The notes beneath the pieces are model-generated. The model had not been told where the DNA came from. It did not search any database and saw nothing but the letters and a program-made list of their open reading frames with translations. The position numbers and the translations under genes were made by a program. Positions 7,294 to 15,691 of a DNA stretch of 16,072 nt are shown here, in pieces; the first letter of the stretch is position 1; each line of letters opens with the position of its first letter. The stretch comes from Cohaesibacteraceae bacterium (GTDB taxonomy: Bacteria > Pseudomonadota > Alphaproteobacteria > Rhizobiales > Cohaesibacteraceae): contig JAESRR010000180.1 of NCBI GenBank assembly GCA_016764535.1, positions 2,187 through 18,258 of the forward strand, read 5' to 3'.

Positions 7294-8364
7294 TCACGAT
7301 GCTTTTGTTGCCTGTCTTACACCAACAAAACGCATGGCGCGTTGTGCAATAGGAACATTTAACGCTTCGTATTCTTCTACAATGTGGTCCACTCCTCCTG
7401 GGGGAAGATGCAACATTTCAGTGCGCATTTCGACCAGGGCCTTAAACACATCCTTGTGCAATCCAAAAGACTTGCACAGGATCGAGACCGGTTTGCTGTT
7501 CACTTGATAAAGAGTGTTGCTAGCAACTTTTTCTTCCATTCTCGCCAATCTTGAAAAGAACAGAACGATATCACTGGCGCGTTTATCCTTGATGAGCAAT
7601 GCCATAGCTTCACCCAGCGTCAGCATACCGTCCTCGACATTTGACAGCAGAACTTTTGCTTCAATTCGCTGGGTTCGCTGAACCATCCGCTTCTTGATGA
7701 CCTTGTTTTTCGCGGCATCGAAGAACTCATTGGCTTTGTCAGCTTTACCTGCAAACAATTTTGCAAGTTTCTTTTTGCCCTCTTCGGGCAAAAGGGGCAG
7801 GAGATTTTTGGCTACGTCTTCGGGTATATCAGGCCTGTTGCACAAATGTGATTGAAGGGTGGTATCCCCGTCTGCCTTGCTTGCGAGAGAGGCAAAACCC
7901 TTGTTGGTAATTTCCGCACCCTGGTTTTTTGTTACCTTGTGCCAGACTTCACGCGAGCCTTTTTCAATCAATGCATCTGTGACATCGCCGCTCAGTGTTT
8001 TGCGTTCGGCAATCGCTTCCAGATGCTCGGAGGAAAGATTGTTGGTCATCTCGATGATATCTTCATCAGAAAACAACGGTGACTCGCGCAATACAGGTGC
8101 GGCTACTTCCACATCATCCGAGCCGAGGCGTTTTGCAACTTCAATGGGGATTGTTTCCATTGGCGCAATGCGGGCAGAAAATTCCGCCCGGGCATCCAAT
8201 TCCACTTCATCCAGCATTTGCATCACAACATCTCGAAATAGAACAGTTTCCTGCTGAGAGTGATGTTCCGCCCCTTCGAAAAACATATCGGCAACCCGCG
8301 ATAATAATTCGCGACGCTTTTCGCTCGATTTTTCGTGGGCCAGTTCTGTAATGTCATTTAACAT
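7294..8364 (-). CDS. DUF2336 domain-containing protein
   Basis: A protein of 356 residues matching the DUF2336 family of alphaproteobacteria by its helical-repeat pattern. Diagnostic stretches are IAERKTLSGDVTDALIEKGS (118-137), the V..VTKNQGAEITNKGF segment (about 140-157) and NRPDIPEDVAKNLLPLLP (176-193). The N-terminus MLNDITELAHEKSSEKRREL also fits. It is probably cytoplasmic, with no signal peptide or membrane segment, and rich in charged helices. Biochemical function is unknown for most members; some are discussed in connection with stress or surface-related regulation, which I cannot confirm here. I chose the ATG at 8364 because GAGG lies 5 bases upstream; an ATG at 8379 would add five residues without a visible ribosome binding site. 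It is transcribed against the catabolic operon and does not look part of it. Confidence 0.82.
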   Translation of the reverse strand: MLNDITELAHEKSSEKRRELLSRVADMFFEGAEHHSQQETVLFRDVVMQMLDEVELDARAEFSARIAPMETIPIEVAKRLGSDDVEVAAPVLRESPLFSDEDIIEMTNNLSSEHLEAIAERKTLSGDVTDALIEKGSREVWHKVTKNQGAEITNKGFASLASKADGDTTLQSHLCNRPDIPEDVAKNLLPLLPEEGKKKLAKLFAGKADKANEFFDAAKNKVIKKRMVQRTQRIEAKVLLSNVEDGMLTLGEAMALLIKDKRASDIVLFFSRLARMEEKVASNTLYQVNSKPVSILCKSFGLHKDVFKALVEMRTEMLHLPPGGVDHIVEEYEALNVPIAQRAMRFVGVRQATKAS

Positions 8365-8427
8365 GGTTGCCTCATCCATTTGGAAGTGAGAATAATGGAA
8401 GGCTATAAAATTCTCGTAAACAACCGA

Positions 8428-8456
8428 AGTATAATTTGAAAAAAGTCAATCAATAG
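8428..8456 (-). promoter_or_regulatory. Possible sigma-70-type promoter for the DUF2336 gene
   Basis: On the minus strand, CTATTG (8456-8451) and TATACT (8433-8428) are separated by 17 bases, about 65 bases upstream of the chosen start codon. The -10 box is good and the -35 box weak. The stretch from 8365 to 8530 holds nothing else gene-like. Confidence 0.3.
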
Positions 8457-8467
8457 AATTGCTTACC

Positions 8468-8481
8468 TGAACGTACGGTCA
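8468..8481. promoter_or_regulatory. Palindromic operator-like site upstream of the DUF2336 gene
   Basis: TGAACGTACGGTCA is an inverted repeat (TGA-n-CGTACG-n-TCA) symmetric at all but one base pair. It lies 12 bases upstream of the putative -35 box of the DUF2336 promoter. Its form resembles sites bound by dimeric helix-turn-helix repressors such as TetR-family proteins, but no matching regulator is encoded nearby apart from the Lrp gene. Confidence 0.3.
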
Positions 8482-8530
8482 AAAATAAATTGCCTAATTC
8501 CGGTTTTCTGACATTTTCATTCCCCTAATT

Positions 8531-8995
8531 CTAGAGGAGTGGGAGCTTGTTGGTATACTTTACCTGTTGAAGTGCAAAACTCGATTCAATTGACGCAATG
8601 TTTTCCAGTCTTGTCAGTTTGGTTTTTAGAAACCGTTCATACGCGGCCAGGTCCGTTGCAACAACTCGCAAATGATAATCCTGCGATCCAGTCATCAGGT
8701 AACATTCGAGCACTTCGGGAAACAAGCGGACGGTGTTTTCGAACTCAGCCAGCATGGTATCCAGCTGCTTTTCCAGTTTAACCGATATAAATACACTCAC
8801 CGGAAACCCGGCTTTGGTCTGATCAAGGACCGCAACGTAGCGGTCTATCAAACCATCTTTCTCAAGATTTCTAAGCCTTCTGAGGCAGGGCGACGGTGAA
8901 AGTCCAACCTTGTCTGAAAGATCAAGATTGGAGATCCGCCCGTCCTCCTGCAAAATTGCAAGAATGCGTTTATCTATATCATCAATTATTGGCAT
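8531..8995 (-). CDS. Lrp/AsnC family transcriptional regulator
   Basis: A 154-residue feast/famine regulator. The N-terminal winged helix-turn-helix runs from IDDIDKRILAILQEDGR to GLSPSPCLRRLRNLEKDGLI (about 4-50), with the recognition helix at SPSPCLRRLRNLE. The C-terminal RAM ligand-binding domain follows (about 64-145), including VLECYLMTGSQDYHLRVVA (95-113). The length is normal for the family. Its gene diverges from the E1-like gene at 9130, with 134 bases between starts, the classic arrangement for an Lrp-type activator that senses an amino acid and controls a neighbouring catabolic gene. It most likely controls itself and the E1-like gene. The closest functional analogy I know is MdeR of Pseudomonas putida, by gene order. 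No good ribosome binding site precedes the ATG at 8995. Confidence 0.92.
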   Translation of the reverse strand: MPIIDDIDKRILAILQEDGRISNLDLSDKVGLSPSPCLRRLRNLEKDGLIDRYVAVLDQTKAGFPVSVFISVKLEKQLDTMLAEFENTVRLFPEVLECYLMTGSQDYHLRVVATDLAAYERFLKTKLTRLENIASIESSFALQQVKYTNKLPLL

Positions 8996-9129
8996 TATTG
9001 ATCGATTCTTGTCCGTGATATTAGCTTTTCATGCCAATACTAGACCAATATGTGGCGAATTTGGCAAGTCATGTTGATCAATTTTGGCTAAAATCGGTTC
9101 AAATTTATTGACCAGGCAAGGAAGCGATT
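8996..9129. promoter_or_regulatory. Divergent control region between the Lrp and E1-like genes
   Basis: This 134-base spacer must carry both promoters. It is AT-rich and holds repeated short elements: TTGATC at 8998, the perfect palindrome TTGATCAA at 9074-9081 and TTGACC near 9109. In the middle GCCAATA is followed by CCAATATGTGG, itself a small inverted repeat. These could be Lrp-type binding sites. No unambiguous -35/-10 pair was found on either strand. AAGGAAG at 9118-9124, 5 bases before ATG 9130, is a good ribosome binding site for the E1-like gene. Confidence 0.5.
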
Positions 9130-11493
9130 ATGTCTGCCCTAAATACCGCGATTGATATCGAGACGCTTGAAGCGCTGGAAAAGAAAATTCTCTGGCTATC
9201 GTCCTATACTATTCATAATGCCAATCATCTTCGATCCAATGATGATGGAATTAAAGTAGGCGGACATCAGGCTTCCAGTGCTTCTTTGTCAACAATTCTT
9301 ACAGCGTTATATCTGCGCATTCTGCGCCCGGCGGACCGGGTTGCAGTTAAACCTCATGCAAGTCCTGTGTTTCATGCAATTCAGTATCTTCTTGGAACTC
9401 AAGACCTTGACGCACTGAAAAATTTTCGTGGCTTTGGCGGAGCACAATCTTATCCATCACGTACGAAAGACGGGGATGATGTTGATTTTTCAACCGGATC
9501 TGTAGGTCTGGGCGTGGCGATCACTGCATTTGCCAGTATCGTTCAGGATTACATCAAGTCACGCGACTGGAAATCAGACTGGCCGGAAGGTCGAATGATT
9601 GCTTTAATGGGCGATGCCGAACTGGATGAAGGTAACATCTATGAAGCTCTTCTTGAGGGCTGGAAATACGGGTTGCGCAATTGCTGGTGGGTGATTGATT
9701 ATAATCGCCAAAGTCTTGATAGCGTGGTGAATGATCAGCTGTTTCATAAACATGCCGATACATTTCGTAATTTAGGCTGGGAAGTAATTACACTCAAACA
9801 CGGCCGCCAGCAAAAAGCGTTTTTTGAGCTGAAGGGCGGAGAAAAACTACGGGACTGGATCGACCAGTGTCCCAATATGTTGTTCTCCGCATTGACTTTT
9901 GAAGGTGGTGCTGCGTGGCGAAAGCAGCTTCATGAGGATCTTGCCGGATTAACCGATACACTCTCTGCCATTGATGCATTGTCAGATGATGATCTGGAAG
10001 CATTAATGACCAATCTGGGTGGTCATGATATGGGCGAAATTGTTGATGCATTTGAGAATGCACCGACCGACAAACCAGTTTGTTTCATTGCCTATACAGT
10101 CAAGGGTAAAGGTCTGCCTCTGAAAGGACATAAGGATAATCATTCAGGGCTTATGACCAAAACACAAATGCAACTCTTTCAAGCGCAAAATAATGTTGCT
10201 GAAGGCGATGAGTGGGAACCATTCGCCGGAATGGATCTCGACACGCAAAAACTTTCCCGCCAATTGAACGGCATACCATTTGTACAAAAGGGACGCAGGC
10301 GTCTCGCAGGTGATATTATTCCTGTCGGCAGGCTACCGCTGCCCGCGATACGCGGAACCATGTCGACACAGGAGGGGTTTGGCAAAATTCTCAATGAGAT
10401 AGCGAAAACGGATACACCGCTTGCTGATAGAATTGTGACGACTTCACCGGATGTGACAGTTTCAACCAATCTTGGTGGTTGGGTGAACTCGCGGGCATTG
10501 TTCTCCCGCGAAACCAAGGGTGATGTTTTTCGTGAACGAAAACTGATGTCAGCCCAAAAATGGGATGCCGGCCCAAAAGGCCAGCACATGGAGCTGGGCA
10601 TTGCTGAAAACAATTTGCTCCTTTTACTGGGTGCTATGGGACTGAGCCATTCACTCTTTGGCGAACGATTGATTCCCATTGGGACATTATACGACCCCTT
10701 CATATCACGTGGCCTCGATAGCCTGAATTATGCCTGTTATCAGGATGCCCGATTTATGCTGGTTGCAACACCCGCCGGGATTTCACTTGCACCTGAAGGT
10801 GGAGCGCATCAGTCCATTGCTACACCGCTCATCGGTATGTCTCAGGATGGTCTTGCTTCGTTCGAACCTACATATGTAGACGAACTTGCCGTGATTATGG
10901 AATGGGCATTTGACTATATCCAGCGTGATGGAAAAACGGATCCATCAAATTCATGGGAACGTGATCGGGATGGTGGGTCGGTGTATTTGCGGCTCTCAAC
11001 CAAACCGGTAGATCAATTGGTGCGTGATTTTTCCGATGATGAAAAACAGGCGATCATTGAAGGCGGTTACTGGATGCGACCACCGCGAGAAGGAACCCGT
11101 CTGGTGATCGCGTATACTGGCGTTATGGGGCCGGAAGCTTCTGAGGCCATGGGGCATATCTTGCAGAAAAACCCCGATGCCGCATTATTGTCTATCACTT
11201 CTGCAGATCGTTTGAATGCCGGGTGGAATGCATCGCGCAAGGCCCATCACTCAGGTGAGGGTATTTTCCCATCCCGTATTGAACGCCTTTTTGATCCGCT
11301 GGCACGTGACGCACGTATTATTACTGTTGTTGACGGGCATCCATTATCTCTTGCATGGCTTGGATCAGTGAGGGGACACAGGGTTGAGCCGCTTGGTGTT
11401 GAACATTTTGGTCAAACCGGTAATTTGAATGATCTTTACGGTCATCATAGAATTGATGTTGATGCGATTATAGATGCATCCCGCCCTCGATAA
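9130..11493 (+). CDS. Homodimeric pyruvate dehydrogenase E1-like enzyme (MdeB-like 2-oxoacid dehydrogenase E1)
   Basis: A 787-residue thiamine-diphosphate enzyme of the AceE/transketolase type with both halves in one chain. The diphosphate-binding motif begins GDAELDEGN at 161 and ends with N192 (WWVIDYN). GGHQASSAS (44-52) and KPHASPVFHAIQYLLG (74-89) match the E1 N-terminal active-site region. The activating glutamate of the second half is E493 in ELGIAENN, followed by a PEGGAHQS motif. It is about 100 residues shorter than typical AceE. Such enzymes decarboxylate a 2-oxoacid and pass the acyl group to an E2 lipoyl protein, which is not encoded here. Divergent pairing with an Lrp gene matches the MdeR/MdeB arrangement, where the substrate is 2-oxobutyrate from methionine; other branched or short 2-oxoacids are possible. 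The start is supported by AAGGAAG 5 bases upstream, and an intrinsic terminator follows. Confidence 0.88.
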   Translation: MSALNTAIDIETLEALEKKILWLSSYTIHNANHLRSNDDGIKVGGHQASSASLSTILTALYLRILRPADRVAVKPHASPVFHAIQYLLGTQDLDALKNFRGFGGAQSYPSRTKDGDDVDFSTGSVGLGVAITAFASIVQDYIKSRDWKSDWPEGRMIALMGDAELDEGNIYEALLEGWKYGLRNCWWVIDYNRQSLDSVVNDQLFHKHADTFRNLGWEVITLKHGRQQKAFFELKGGEKLRDWIDQCPNMLFSALTFEGGAAWRKQLHEDLAGLTDTLSAIDALSDDDLEALMTNLGGHDMGEIVDAFENAPTDKPVCFIAYTVKGKGLPLKGHKDNHSGLMTKTQMQLFQAQNNVAEGDEWEPFAGMDLDTQKLSRQLNGIPFVQKGRRRLAGDIIPVGRLPLPAIRGTMSTQEGFGKILNEIAKTDTPLADRIVTTSPDVTVSTNLGGWVNSRALFSRETKGDVFRERKLMSAQKWDAGPKGQHMELGIAENNLLLLLGAMGLSHSLFGERLIPIGTLYDPFISRGLDSLNYACYQDARFMLVATPAGISLAPEGGAHQSIATPLIGMSQDGLASFEPTYVDELAVIMEWAFDYIQRDGKTDPSNSWERDRDGGSVYLRLSTKPVDQLVRDFSDDEKQAIIEGGYWMRPPREGTRLVIAYTGVMGPEASEAMGHILQKNPDAALLSITSADRLNAGWNASRKAHHSGEGIFPSRIERLFDPLARDARIITVVDGHPLSLAWLGSVRGHRVEPLGVEHFGQTGNLNDLYGHHRIDVDAIIDASRPR

Positions 11494-11498
11494 ATATT

Positions 11499-11535
11499 CC
11501 CGTTGCACTTGAATATCCAGTGCACGGGTCTTTTT
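11499..11535 (+). terminator. Intrinsic terminator after the E1-like gene
   Basis: CCCGTTGCAC (11499-11508) pairs with GTGCACGGG (11520-11528) as a 9-bp stem with one bulged T, an 11-base loop, and then TCTTTTT. It begins 6 bases after the stop codon. The upstream open frame of the next gene runs through it, which shows that the M24 protein must start further downstream. The rest of the spacer (11536-11676) is AT-rich with no convincing promoter. Confidence 0.85.
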
Positions 11536-11676
11536 ACCTGGATATCCAATCCTTCAGAATATGTATTTTCGACCAACAATTATGATGGTTATCGTCAAAT
11601 AATTTGTTGTATTGACGTTTATTGTACCTATTCTGATGCGATTGCTTTCCATTCAGAACGTTCCGGATATTCGCTA

Positions 11677-12774
11677 ATGAAGAACAAAATTTCCCGTTTG
11701 CAGGAGATAATGCAGGCTCAGAATATTGATGCTGTGGCAATGGTTCCCGGCGCCAATTTTTATCACGTGACACGTGGTTCGTTTGGTTTAATGGAAAGGC
11801 CGACGATTATTATCATTCCAGTTGATGGCGCCCCGGTCGGAATTATTCCGGTATTGGAAATGCCGGCATTCAGTGCTTTAAAAACTGGTGCAACTACTTT
11901 CGAATGGCAGGATAATGACGGTTTCCAGCATGCCTTTAATGCTGCGGCCAAACATCTGGGATCGATCCGCCGCCTTGGTGTTGAAGGTCAACGGATGCGG
12001 GTGTTCGAAGCGCAAGCATTTAAACAGGCTTTTGGATCAATCGAAATCGTAAACATGCAGGCACCGATTTCATCATTACGCCTGTGTAAAACGCCGGAAG
12101 AAATTAGTCTCCTTCAAAAAGCTGTCGATATTTCTGAAGCAGCTCTTGAAGATACCATTGCAGCCGTAAAAGTGGGCATGACCGAGCGGGACATCGCAAC
12201 AATGCTGGTCAATCGCATGTCAGATCATGGGTCTCACGGTTTATCTTTCGATCCAATAGTCGCTGCAGCAGATAATGCAGCGGAACCACATGCGCATGTT
12301 CGTAGTGATTATAACATAATGGAAGGCGATGCACTCCTGATTGATTTTGGAGCTGTTTTCAATCGCTATTGTGCTGATATTACGCGTACATTTTTTGTTG
12401 GTGATGTCTCTGATGAACATCGCTCGTTTTATGAAGCTGTTCGCGGTGCCAATGAAGCCGGTCACACAGTTACGAAAGCCGGTGCAACGGCTCATGATGT
12501 TGATGATGCCGTGCAACTATTCCTGGAAAATTCCGGTTATGGTGAATACGTATTGACCAAAACAGGTCACGGGCTTGGGCTCGACGTTCATGAAGATCCG
12601 TACATTATGCGTGGCAATCACATGGTGCTTGAACCGGGTATGGTTTTCACAAATGAGCCTGGATTATACAAACCCGGCGACCTTGGAGTTCGAATTGAAG
12701 ATGACGTCGTCGTAACAACCGATGGTTATCAATGCCTGACTTCGTTTACCAAAGAACTTCGGATTGTAGGCTGA
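11677..12774 (+). CDS. M24 family metallopeptidase (Xaa-Pro aminopeptidase/dipeptidase-like)
   Basis: A 365-residue cytoplasmic metallopeptidase of the pita-bread fold. The N-terminal creatinase/prolidase-type domain covers about 1-135 and the M24 catalytic domain about 142-360. All five metal ligands are present: D223 (LIDFGA), D234 (CADITRTF), H298 ([11 protein letters not shown]), E327 (FTNEPGLY) and E341 (VRIEDDVVV). H205 in EPHAHV fits the substrate-binding histidine. The family cleaves X-Pro bonds in peptides, though some members act on creatine or other non-peptide amides. The frame is open back to 11503, but that stretch crosses the upstream terminator and has unlike residue composition, so ATG 11677 with [20 protein letters not shown], the normal family start, is chosen. 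Its ribosome binding site is weak. It may share amino-acid catabolism with the E1-like gene, but the terminator argues for separate expression. Confidence 0.9.
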   Translation: MKNKISRLQEIMQAQNIDAVAMVPGANFYHVTRGSFGLMERPTIIIIPVDGAPVGIIPVLEMPAFSALKTGATTFEWQDNDGFQHAFNAAAKHLGSIRRLGVEGQRMRVFEAQAFKQAFGSIEIVNMQAPISSLRLCKTPEEISLLQKAVDISEAALEDTIAAVKVGMTERDIATMLVNRMSDHGSHGLSFDPIVAAADNAAEPHAHVRSDYNIMEGDALLIDFGAVFNRYCADITRTFFVGDVSDEHRSFYEAVRGANEAGHTVTKAGATAHDVDDAVQLFLENSGYGEYVLTKTGHGLGLDVHEDPYIMRGNHMVLEPGMVFTNEPGLYKPGDLGVRIEDDVVVTTDGYQCLTSFTKELRIVG

Positions 12775-12781
12775 ATGACAA

Positions 12782-12807
12782 GCGAGTGTGGTTTGTTTCA
12801 CACTCGC
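12782..12807. terminator. Hairpin between convergent genes, probable bidirectional terminator
   Basis: GCGAGTGTG (12782-12790) and CACACTCGC (12799-12807) form a perfect 9-bp stem with an 8-base loop. It lies between the M24 gene stop and the stop of the convergent importer ATPase gene. The flanks carry only short A/T tracts, so it is a weaker match to an intrinsic terminator than the one at 11499, but its placement suits termination in both directions. Confidence 0.65.
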
Positions 12808-12835
12808 AAATAGTTCGAAGTCGTGTTGCTGATAT

Positions 12836-13906
12836 TCAGGTGTCAGTTCCACGAATTGTTTTTCCATCTTTTGCAAACATGTAAAGTCTTGATGTATCGA
12901 ACGATATACCGAGTTCGGTGCCACTTTGAATATTTGAATTCCCTCGCTGGCGAACGATTACAGGATCCCATCCTTTTACATCGACATACACGAAGGTATC
13001 GGAACCCAGATGTTCTGTGACAATAGCCTTGCCTGTGCAATCTGCTTTGCCGATTTCTACCAGCGACAGATGTTCCGGCCTAAATCCAAGCTGTACAGGA
13101 TTGAGGTTTTTGGACCACCCCCCGGGCTTGACTGTTTTACCGCCCGGCAATTCAATACCATCGTCGCTTTGGCTGGCAGGAACAATGTTCATTGACGGAG
13201 ATCCGATGAATTTTGCCACAAATAGAGTTTGCGGTTGTTCATACAAGTCGATCGGCGTGCCGACCTGTTCGATTTCTCCGGCATTCATAACGACAATGCG
13301 GTCTGCAAGTGTCATTGCCTCCACCTGATCGTGTGTGACGTAGATCATGGTTGCACCAAGCTTCTGGTGGAGTTTTGCTATCTCGAAACGCATACCAATT
13401 CTCAATGCCGCATCAAGATTGGACAATGGTTCGTCAAAAAGGAAAGCTCGTGGTTTTCGTACAATGGCACGGCCCATGGCCACCCGTTGGCGTTGACCAC
13501 CGGAGAGAGCTTTTGGTAAACGATCCAGATAGTCTTCAAGACCGAGTGTTTTGGCTGCTTTTGCAACAAGGGACTGTCTTTTATCTTTGTTTTCTTTCCT
13601 AATTTCCAGGCTAAAGCCCATATTTCGTGCAACATCCATGTGCGGGTACAATGCATATGACTGGAATATCATCGATAGATCACGGTCCCGTGGTTCGAGA
13701 TCGTTGACAATCTGCGATCCTATGGAAATCTCTCCACCGGTAATGGTCTCCAACCCGGCAATAAGCCTCAGGAGTGTAGATTTTCCGCACCCGGATGGAC
13801 CAACAAGAACAATGAACTCACCATCCTTGATATACAAATTGATATTTCGAAGAACTTCAATTGACCCGTAGTTCTTGGACAAATTACTAAAACTGATTTC
13901 AGCCAT
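12836..13906 (-). CDS. Sugar ABC importer ATPase (MalK/UgpC/MsmK type)
   Basis: A 356-residue nucleotide-binding subunit for a CUT1 carbohydrate importer. It has Walker [10 protein letters not shown] (36-44), Q-loop Q82 ([11 protein letters not shown]), signature [15 protein letters not shown] (134-148), Walker [13 protein letters not shown] (154-165) and H192 (YVTHDQVEA). The C-terminal part carries a TOBE-type domain, with [11 protein letters not shown] marking the usual MalK/UgpC C-terminal fold. This class often serves several sugar importers in one cell. The ATG at 13906 is preceded by AGGAGA with a 6-base spacer, and it lies 9 bases after the stop of the preceding permease gene, so it is the last gene of a four-gene operon. 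Confidence 0.93.
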   Translation of the reverse strand: MAEISFSNLSKNYGSIEVLRNINLYIKDGEFIVLVGPSGCGKSTLLRLIAGLETITGGEISIGSQIVNDLEPRDRDLSMIFQSYALYPHMDVARNMGFSLEIRKENKDKRQSLVAKAAKTLGLEDYLDRLPKALSGGQRQRVAMGRAIVRKPRAFLFDEPLSNLDAALRIGMRFEIAKLHQKLGATMIYVTHDQVEAMTLADRIVVMNAGEIEQVGTPIDLYEQPQTLFVAKFIGSPSMNIVPASQSDDGIELPGGKTVKPGGWSKNLNPVQLGFRPEHLSLVEIGKADCTGKAIVTEHLGSDTFVYVDVKGWDPVIVRQRGNSNIQSGTELGISFDTSRLYMFAKDGKTIRGTDT

Positions 13907-13915
13907 GAGATTCTC

Positions 13916-14767
13916 CTAGCCCTTGACCGCGCCAGAGGTGAGACCCTGAACAAGATAGCGTTGTATGAAAATGAAAAACAGACAGCTGGGAATGAGAGCG
14001 AGTATACCGGCCGCCATCATCTGTCCCCAGTCCACTCCGAATTTGGATACGAAGTTCAACAGGCCTGACGGGAAAGTCATTTTCTCGTTTGAATCAATTA
14101 GCATGAGTGCGAAAAGCAATTCACTCCATGCTGCTGTGAATACGAAGCCCAGAGTGGCTGCCATTCCGGGCAAAGTGAGAGGAAATACAATTCGTCTCAG
14201 TGCTTGAAACCGGGTGCAACCATCAATCATGGCGGCGTCTTCCAGATCCCTTGGAATTCCATCAAAAAACGATTGCATAAGGAATGTGGCAAACGGGATG
14301 TTAAATGCCGTGTAGACGATGATCAAACTGGTCAGGGAATTGTGTAGTCCCAACCCGCTGACAATCCTGTAGATCGGCGCAATCAACATCAATAACGGGA
14401 ACATCTGCGTAAGTAGCATTACAAATATTGCAATGTTTTTTCCGCGAAACTGGAACCGGGAAAACGCGTATCCTGCTGCGCTGGCAAAGAGCGTCACAAA
14501 GAATGCAGTTGAAACAGATACAATCATGCTGTTCTGGAAAAACACCAAAAAATCTGTATGCAGTACAACTGTGGTGAAATGTTCAAATGTCGTGGAATCA
14601 GGCCACCACGCTGTACCGTTTTTGAATAATTCCTTGCTGGGTGTGAGTGCAATTTTGCCAAGCCAGTAAATCGGGAACAATGCAAAAACGACGTAGCAAG
14701 CAAGCGCCAGGGTTCTGGCCAGCGACGCTACAATTCTTTTGGAGTGTGTAATTGACAGGGTTGTCAT
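13916..14767 (-). CDS. Sugar ABC importer permease 2 (MalG/UgpE-like)
   Basis: A 283-residue inner-membrane permease of the CUT1 type. Hydrophobic segments occur near 17-39, 79-103, 111-133, 145-166, 199-222 and 247-270. The EAA loop is EDAAMIDGCTRFQALRRIVF (176-195), followed by PLTLPG, where it docks on the ATPase. FPIYWLGKIALTPSKELF near the N-terminus is typical of MalG/UgpE proteins. Ten bases separate its start from the stop of permease 1, and AGGA lies upstream of the ATG. Confidence 0.91.
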   Translation of the reverse strand: MTTLSITHSKRIVASLARTLALACYVVFALFPIYWLGKIALTPSKELFKNGTAWWPDSTTFEHFTTVVLHTDFLVFFQNSMIVSVSTAFFVTLFASAAGYAFSRFQFRGKNIAIFVMLLTQMFPLLMLIAPIYRIVSGLGLHNSLTSLIIVYTAFNIPFATFLMQSFFDGIPRDLEDAAMIDGCTRFQALRRIVFPLTLPGMAATLGFVFTAAWSELLFALMLIDSNEKMTFPSGLLNFVSKFGVDWGQMMAAGILALIPSCLFFIFIQRYLVQGLTSGAVKG

Positions 14768-14777
14768 TGTCCTGTTC

Positions 14778-15668
14778 CTAACCTTTGGCCTGGATACGGC
14801 GCATATTCAATAAAATGAACGCGTAAGCCAGAAGTAACAACAACAAGACCATTGCCACAGCGGAAGCGTATCCAAAATCAAGTCGCCTGAATGCAGTTGT
14901 AAAGATGTATGTTGCAACGATTTCCGTAGAATTTGCCGGGCCGCCCTTTGTCATCGTGTAAATAAAATCCGGGAAATTGGCGATCCATATCGTTCTCAAC
15001 ATCACTGTGATTGCGATCATTGGTGCGAGAAACGGCAAGGTTATTTTGGTAAAACCTTGCCACGCAGATGCTCCGTCCATTGCTGCGGCCTCATATAAAT
15101 CTTTTGGTATTGATTGAAGCGCTGCTAAAAGGGTTATCGCAAAAAACGGTATTCCAAACCAGACATTGGCTGTTATTGGGCCCCACATTGCTATTGCCGG
15201 ATCGGCCAAAATACTTTCATAAGCACTGTCGGTCAAACCGACTGCATAAAGTATTTTCGGTAACGGTCCTATCACCGGATTAAAAAGCCAGGCCCAGGTC
15301 AGTCCAGACAGAAATGTCGGAACGGCCCAGGGTAGAAATACCAGTGCCTGGATCAAACGTCTTGCAGGGAATGTCCGGTTGAGCAACAACGCCAGGCCGA
15401 GACCCAGAATGAACTGGATCGAAACGGACCCGAAGGTCCACCATACGGTGTTTTTCAGGGCTTTCCAAAATTTCCAGTCTGACCAAAGCTGTTCAAAGTT
15501 TGCAAATCCGGCCCAGGTAATGTCGTTTGGACGAAACAATGAATAGTGTTGGAAGGAATAGGTAAAGCCAATTACCAGCGGTAAAAACATTACCAGAACC
15601 AGGAGAATTATTGCTGGACTGAGATATAACCAGGGTTCGAACACAGAGCGCATTTTTGCACTAAACAT
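14778..15668 (-). CDS. Sugar ABC importer permease 1 (MalF/UgpA-like)
   Basis: A 296-residue inner-membrane permease that should form a heterodimer with the other permease. The hydrophobic N-terminal segment is LYLSPAIILLVLVMFLPLVI (14-33), with further ones around 72-97, 106-129, 162-184, 212-235 and 265-290. The EAA loop is EAAAMDGASAWQGFTKITLP (193-212). The open frame continues back to 15785, which would overlap the binding-protein gene by about 52 bases and run through the intergenic stem-loop. ATG 15668, giving MFSAKMRSVFEPWLYLSPAI, is the better start, though an upstream start near 15752 cannot be ruled out. Confidence 0.88.
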   Translation of the reverse strand: MFSAKMRSVFEPWLYLSPAIILLVLVMFLPLVIGFTYSFQHYSLFRPNDITWAGFANFEQLWSDWKFWKALKNTVWWTFGSVSIQFILGLGLALLLNRTFPARRLIQALVFLPWAVPTFLSGLTWAWLFNPVIGPLPKILYAVGLTDSAYESILADPAIAMWGPITANVWFGIPFFAITLLAALQSIPKDLYEAAAMDGASAWQGFTKITLPFLAPMIAITVMLRTIWIANFPDFIYTMTKGGPANSTEIVATYIFTTAFRRLDFGYASAVAMVLLLLLLAYAFILLNMRRIQAKG

Positions 15669-15691
15669 ACTTGTCTTTCTATGCGGTGACA

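Noticed and set aside
7220..7507. An open frame following the amidase on the plus strand
   Set aside because: It overlaps the end of the DUF2336 gene in antisense and resembles no protein family; the apparent coupling to the amidase stop is chance.
8493..8531. Direct repeat CCTAATTC at 8493-8500 and 8524-8531
   Set aside because: Two short AT-rich copies 31 bases apart, one overlapping the Lrp stop codon; too short and badly placed to support a function.
11612..11640. TTGACG as a -35 box for the M24 gene
   Set aside because: No acceptable -10 box lies at a 16-18 base distance; TATTCT is only about 11 bases away.
11503..11676. N-terminal extension of 58 residues on the M24 protein
   Set aside because: It begins with TTG within the intrinsic terminator and does not look like the family N-terminus, so the start is placed at 11677.
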